From Sulfurimonas sp. (lineage in GTDB: Bacteria; Campylobacterota; Campylobacteria; Campylobacterales; Sulfurimonadaceae): a DNA stretch of 16,245 nt. A program made the position numbers and the translations under genes. The DNA lies in assembly GCA_027066935.1 (NCBI GenBank), contig JAMOMX010000090.1:1-16245 (forward strand), written 5' to 3'. The notes beneath the pieces are model-generated. The model saw nothing but the letters and a program-made list of their open reading frames with translations, searched no databases and had not been told where the DNA came from. Positions 13,659-16,245 of the stretch are shown here, piece by piece (position 1 is the first letter of the stretch; each line of letters starts with the position of its first letter).

Positions 13659-16245
13659 CTCTTTTGATTTAAATAGGTAAAAAGGTAGAGACAGTGTTCT
13701 TTTAATAATATTTAATGGAGCTACTATGATATCTTTTGCTATCATTGATTTTACTTTTGGGTTATCAAGCTTACCTGTTATTTTTAATGTTGTAGAGATA
13801 GTATCCTCCCCTAGTAGTATATAGCCAAATAGAGGTATTCTAGAAGCACTACTTCCTAAGTCAGTTTTTAGATTTAATTTTAAATCAATACTGTTGTTTT
13901 TAAAACTAGAAGTTCCACGACCAATTATATCCATCTCTTTAGAATCAAGAAATATATCATTTAATTTATAGATATCATTTTTATATTCAAAATTTATATA
14001 AGCATTATTTATAACAAGTCCATTTTTATTATATCCTGGTAGTGAAAAAGTTATTAATGAAGGGATGGTATTAATAAAAGCAAGAATATTATTTAGCACT
14101 TTATATTCAATAACAGTGGTGTTTTTAATAAATAAAATTCCATCATACTGATCAAAATTTCCATGTACACTAAAATCAAAATTTCCTTTTTTAAATTTGG
14201 ATAATGCAAAAAGGTTTTCCATAAACATTCTACCAAATCCAGCCCCATAAATATAAAATAGATCATTTTCAAGTTTAAAATTAGCTTCCCCATTTTTGTG
14301 TATTAATTGAGCTGTTGTAGTATTATTAGAATATTGTAAGTTTATTTCGTCTGCTATAGCGCGTCTTTTATCACTAATATATATAAATGAATCTCTAAAA
14401 CTCATCGATATTTTTTTCTCCATCTCTTCATCAGAGGTTGCTTTTACATCTTTAAGTAAGGCAAAAACAGAATCTAAATTAATACCAATATTTTTCCCTT
14501 TGACAGAGATGTCTTCTGATATCAATAGATCAATTTTGTCATTAATATTTACCTTTGTAGTATTATCCTCTATTTCACCCCTAAGTATATATTTAGAGAT
14601 AAGTTTATTATCAATGTTTAAAATATCATGTGAATAATCTATATTTGCTAAAAATTTGACATTATGTTCATCTTTATTTTTATAAATAGAAAGCATCCCT
14701 TTTGATATTTGTAAGTTTTGTAAAAATGGTGAATATGGTACTAATTTTGAGAGGGAATTAAATGAAATATTCCAGTTGTCGGCTGATACTTTAGTAGATA
14801 TATTTAGATCTGATGTATTTATTGTGGTTATGGTGTTAGACGAGTTGATACTTAAGTTAATATCTCTAAATGAATTATTTGAATCTTTATTATAAACAAA
14901 AAAATCTTCAATTATAAATTGTGAACTACTAGCTAATATAGTATTTTGGAGTAGATCAAATTTTGGTTTATTAATACTACAATCAAGAGTCCCTATATTA
15001 AATTTGATATTTTCTTTTGAGCTAACAGATAGTTTGTTATTTAAATAAGATAGGTTAAGCAGTACATTAGGTTGTGATAATGTAAAAGCATCATTTTTAA
15101 ATTTCGTAACATTTATATCTAATTTTGATGATAAGTTTTTTAGAGAAATATCACCAGATACATAGGCTGTAGCGACATCTCCTAACTCTATCTTTGTCGT
15201 TGGAATAGTAGCAAACAAGGTATCTAAGTTAAAAGGTACAGATAGCTTAGTAATTAAAAGTTCATCATTATCATAATCCCAATTAGATTTAGATATATTA
15301 ATTGTATCTTGATTAGGTTTTATTATATATTTTACAAATAGGTTTTGATTGTTTGTATTAAGTTTTAAAGTTTTATTAACAGCTATTTTACTTATATTAA
15401 AGTCAATAAAACCAGTATCATTTTTTAAATCTAACTCTGCAAATACATTAGCCTTAGCTATATCTTTATAACTTGCAGTCATTTTTTGAATTTTAACATC
15501 AAGATTATTAAGATATACAACAGTATCTCTTAAGTCCAAATCTAGCCCAAGGTATCTAAAGTTAGCTTTGTTAGTATAAAAATGTCCATTTGCATCTACA
15601 TCAAGTGTCATTAGGTTAATGTCTAGTTTTAAATCTGTATCTATATATCCAGAATTTTGGATAAAAGGCAATTTAATACCATAAACATCTAATAGGTATA
15701 ATAGATGTTTATCTACCATTCCATCTAATTGAAGATATAGTGCTAGTTTTTCTTCTATCTCAGTAAAATCAATTTTGAGCCAACTAGAATCTAGTTCAAA
15801 CTCATATGTTGTTGAATCGCTAGGGACTATAAACAATACACCCTCTTTAAATACTAAGTCTGTATTTTTAGTATGAATAGCATCAAGTTTGGGATGATAA
15901 GTATATTTAAACTCAGTGCCATTAAGATGGACATATAAATTTTTTAGTGTTGATTTTGGGTTTTTAAAATCTACCCAACCGTAGGCACTTTTTAGTGTTA
16001 GATATTTCATCTCAATTGCTTCATTTATCCAATAATTTAGTGTCTTATTTGGTTTTAAAAGTGATATAAAGTACTTTATACTTTTTATGTTTTTATTGGA
16101 GGATATAGCGTATTTAAGCTCGTCTACTGTTGTTGATATATTAATATTTAATGATACATCAGAGCCAATCTCTGTTTTTGCAGATAGATAAAGCTCATGT
16201 TTTTTAGTATCTAAAATAATATTTGATATTAAGTTAACTTTTTTA
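13650..16245 (-). CDS. AsmA/YhdP-like (DUF3971-type) envelope protein, 5' end outside window
   Basis: Very large protein of the AsmA-like superfamily; relatives (YhdP, TamB, AsmA) are thought to bridge the periplasm and move phospholipids to the outer membrane. At least 865 residues are present, all from the C-terminal portion. The frame stays open to the right edge: upstream of the Met at 16010 there is no stop, and the residues there (LLKPNKTLNYWINEAIEM, then KYLTLKSAYGWVDF) read continuously, so that ATG is internal. The central part is beta-rich with repeated Asn/Asp/Ser-rich strands. The C-terminal block has hallmarks of the AsmA-like C-terminal domain: GTSSFKNNSIDLKLNL, then SRIPLFGYILLGED and TTLKITGKLDNPKVKS. 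A Lys-rich tail ends it. It is convergent with the permease gene. Family assignment is firm, but the precise subfamily and function are inferred. Confidence 0.85.
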   Translation of the reverse strand, partial: KKVNLISNIILDTKKHELYLSAKTEIGSDVSLNINISTTVDELKYAISSNKNIKSIKYFISLLKPNKTLNYWINEAIEMKYLTLKSAYGWVDFKNPKSTLKNLYVHLNGTEFKYTYHPKLDAIHTKNTDLVFKEGVLFIVPSDSTTYEFELDSSWLKIDFTEIEEKLALYLQLDGMVDKHLLYLLDVYGIKLPFIQNSGYIDTDLKLDINLMTLDVDANGHFYTNKANFRYLGLDLDLRDTVVYLNNLDVKIQKMTASYKDIAKANVFAELDLKNDTGFIDFNISKIAVNKTLKLNTNNQNLFVKYIIKPNQDTINISKSNWDYDNDELLITKLSVPFNLDTLFATIPTTKIELGDVATAYVSGDISLKNLSSKLDINVTKFKNDAFTLSQPNVLLNLSYLNNKLSVSSKENIKFNIGTLDCSINKPKFDLLQNTILASSSQFIIEDFFVYNKDSNNSFRDINLSINSSNTITTINTSDLNISTKVSADNWNISFNSLSKLVPYSPFLQNLQISKGMLSIYKNKDEHNVKFLANIDYSHDILNIDNKLISKYILRGEIEDNTTKVNINDKIDLLISEDISVKGKNIGINLDSVFALLKDVKATSDEEMEKKISMSFRDSFIYISDKRRAIADEINLQYSNNTTTAQLIHKNGEANFKLENDLFYIYGAGFGRMFMENLFALSKFKKGNFDFSVHGNFDQYDGILFIKNTTVIEYKVLNNILAFINTIPSLITFSLPGYNKNGLVINNAYINFEYKNDIYKLNDIFLDSKEMDIIGRGTSSFKNNSIDLKLNLKTDLGSSASRIPLFGYILLGEDTISTTLKITGKLDNPKVKSMIAKDIIVAPLNIIKRTLSLPFYLFKSKEKK

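Noticed and set aside
16008..16010. ATG at 16010 as the start of the AsmA/YhdP-like gene
   Set aside because: The frame has no stop between there and the window edge, and the upstream residues continue the protein sensibly, so this Met is internal.
1..16245. Search for CRISPR arrays, insertion sequences, phage genes or a new defence or biosynthetic system
   Set aside because: No regularly spaced repeats, transposase or integrase motifs, or unfamiliar gene clusters were seen; apart from the small gene behind ftsK all genes belong to well-known core families.

Overview
This is AT-rich chromosomal DNA (roughly one third G+C by eye) from a member of the Campylobacterota (former Epsilonproteobacteria), most likely a Sulfurimonas-like or related free-living species. 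The evidence is the protein sequences, the long Cys-free FlgL, AcnB as the aconitase, AT-rich promoters and the gene order lolA / secA / lolC-type permease, which I recall from Campylobacter. Taxonomy is inferred from these features and was not searched.

Layout. Positions 1-1021 (minus) hold most of an aspartate/aromatic-type aminotransferase that runs off the left edge. A 323-bp spacer without a gene follows, then tRNA-Leu(CAA) on the minus strand (1345-1428). A divergent intergenic region contains a large inverted repeat and leads into flgL (hook-filament junction protein, plus). After flgL come ftsK (DNA translocase, plus, TTG start) and a small gene of unknown function abutting it (5969-6361). 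Next is acnB (aconitase B, plus), ending in a bidirectional terminator shared with the convergent lolA (minus). lolA is divergent from secA, and secA overlaps a LolC/LolE-family permease by 4 bp. Convergent to that permease is a very large AsmA/YhdP-like (DUF3971-type) gene on the minus strand, which is open to the right edge.

How the genes relate. The right half has an envelope-biogenesis theme: SecA drives export of preproteins including lipoproteins, the LolC/E-type permease extracts lipoproteins from the inner membrane, LolA carries them across the periplasm, and the AsmA/YhdP-like protein belongs to a family implicated in phospholipid movement to the outer membrane. The left half is a mix of metabolism (aminotransferase, aconitase), motility (FlgL) and chromosome segregation (FtsK). 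The genes look intact; two are cut by the window edges.

I found no mobile element, CRISPR array or obvious new multi-gene system. The items most worth a second look are non-coding signals: a perfect 28-bp palindrome inside ftsK, a perfect 18-bp palindrome just before the secA ribosome binding site, a nearly identical promoter motif in front of flgL and ftsK, and long inverted repeats upstream of flgL and acnB. The uncharacterised small gene behind ftsK is also of interest.
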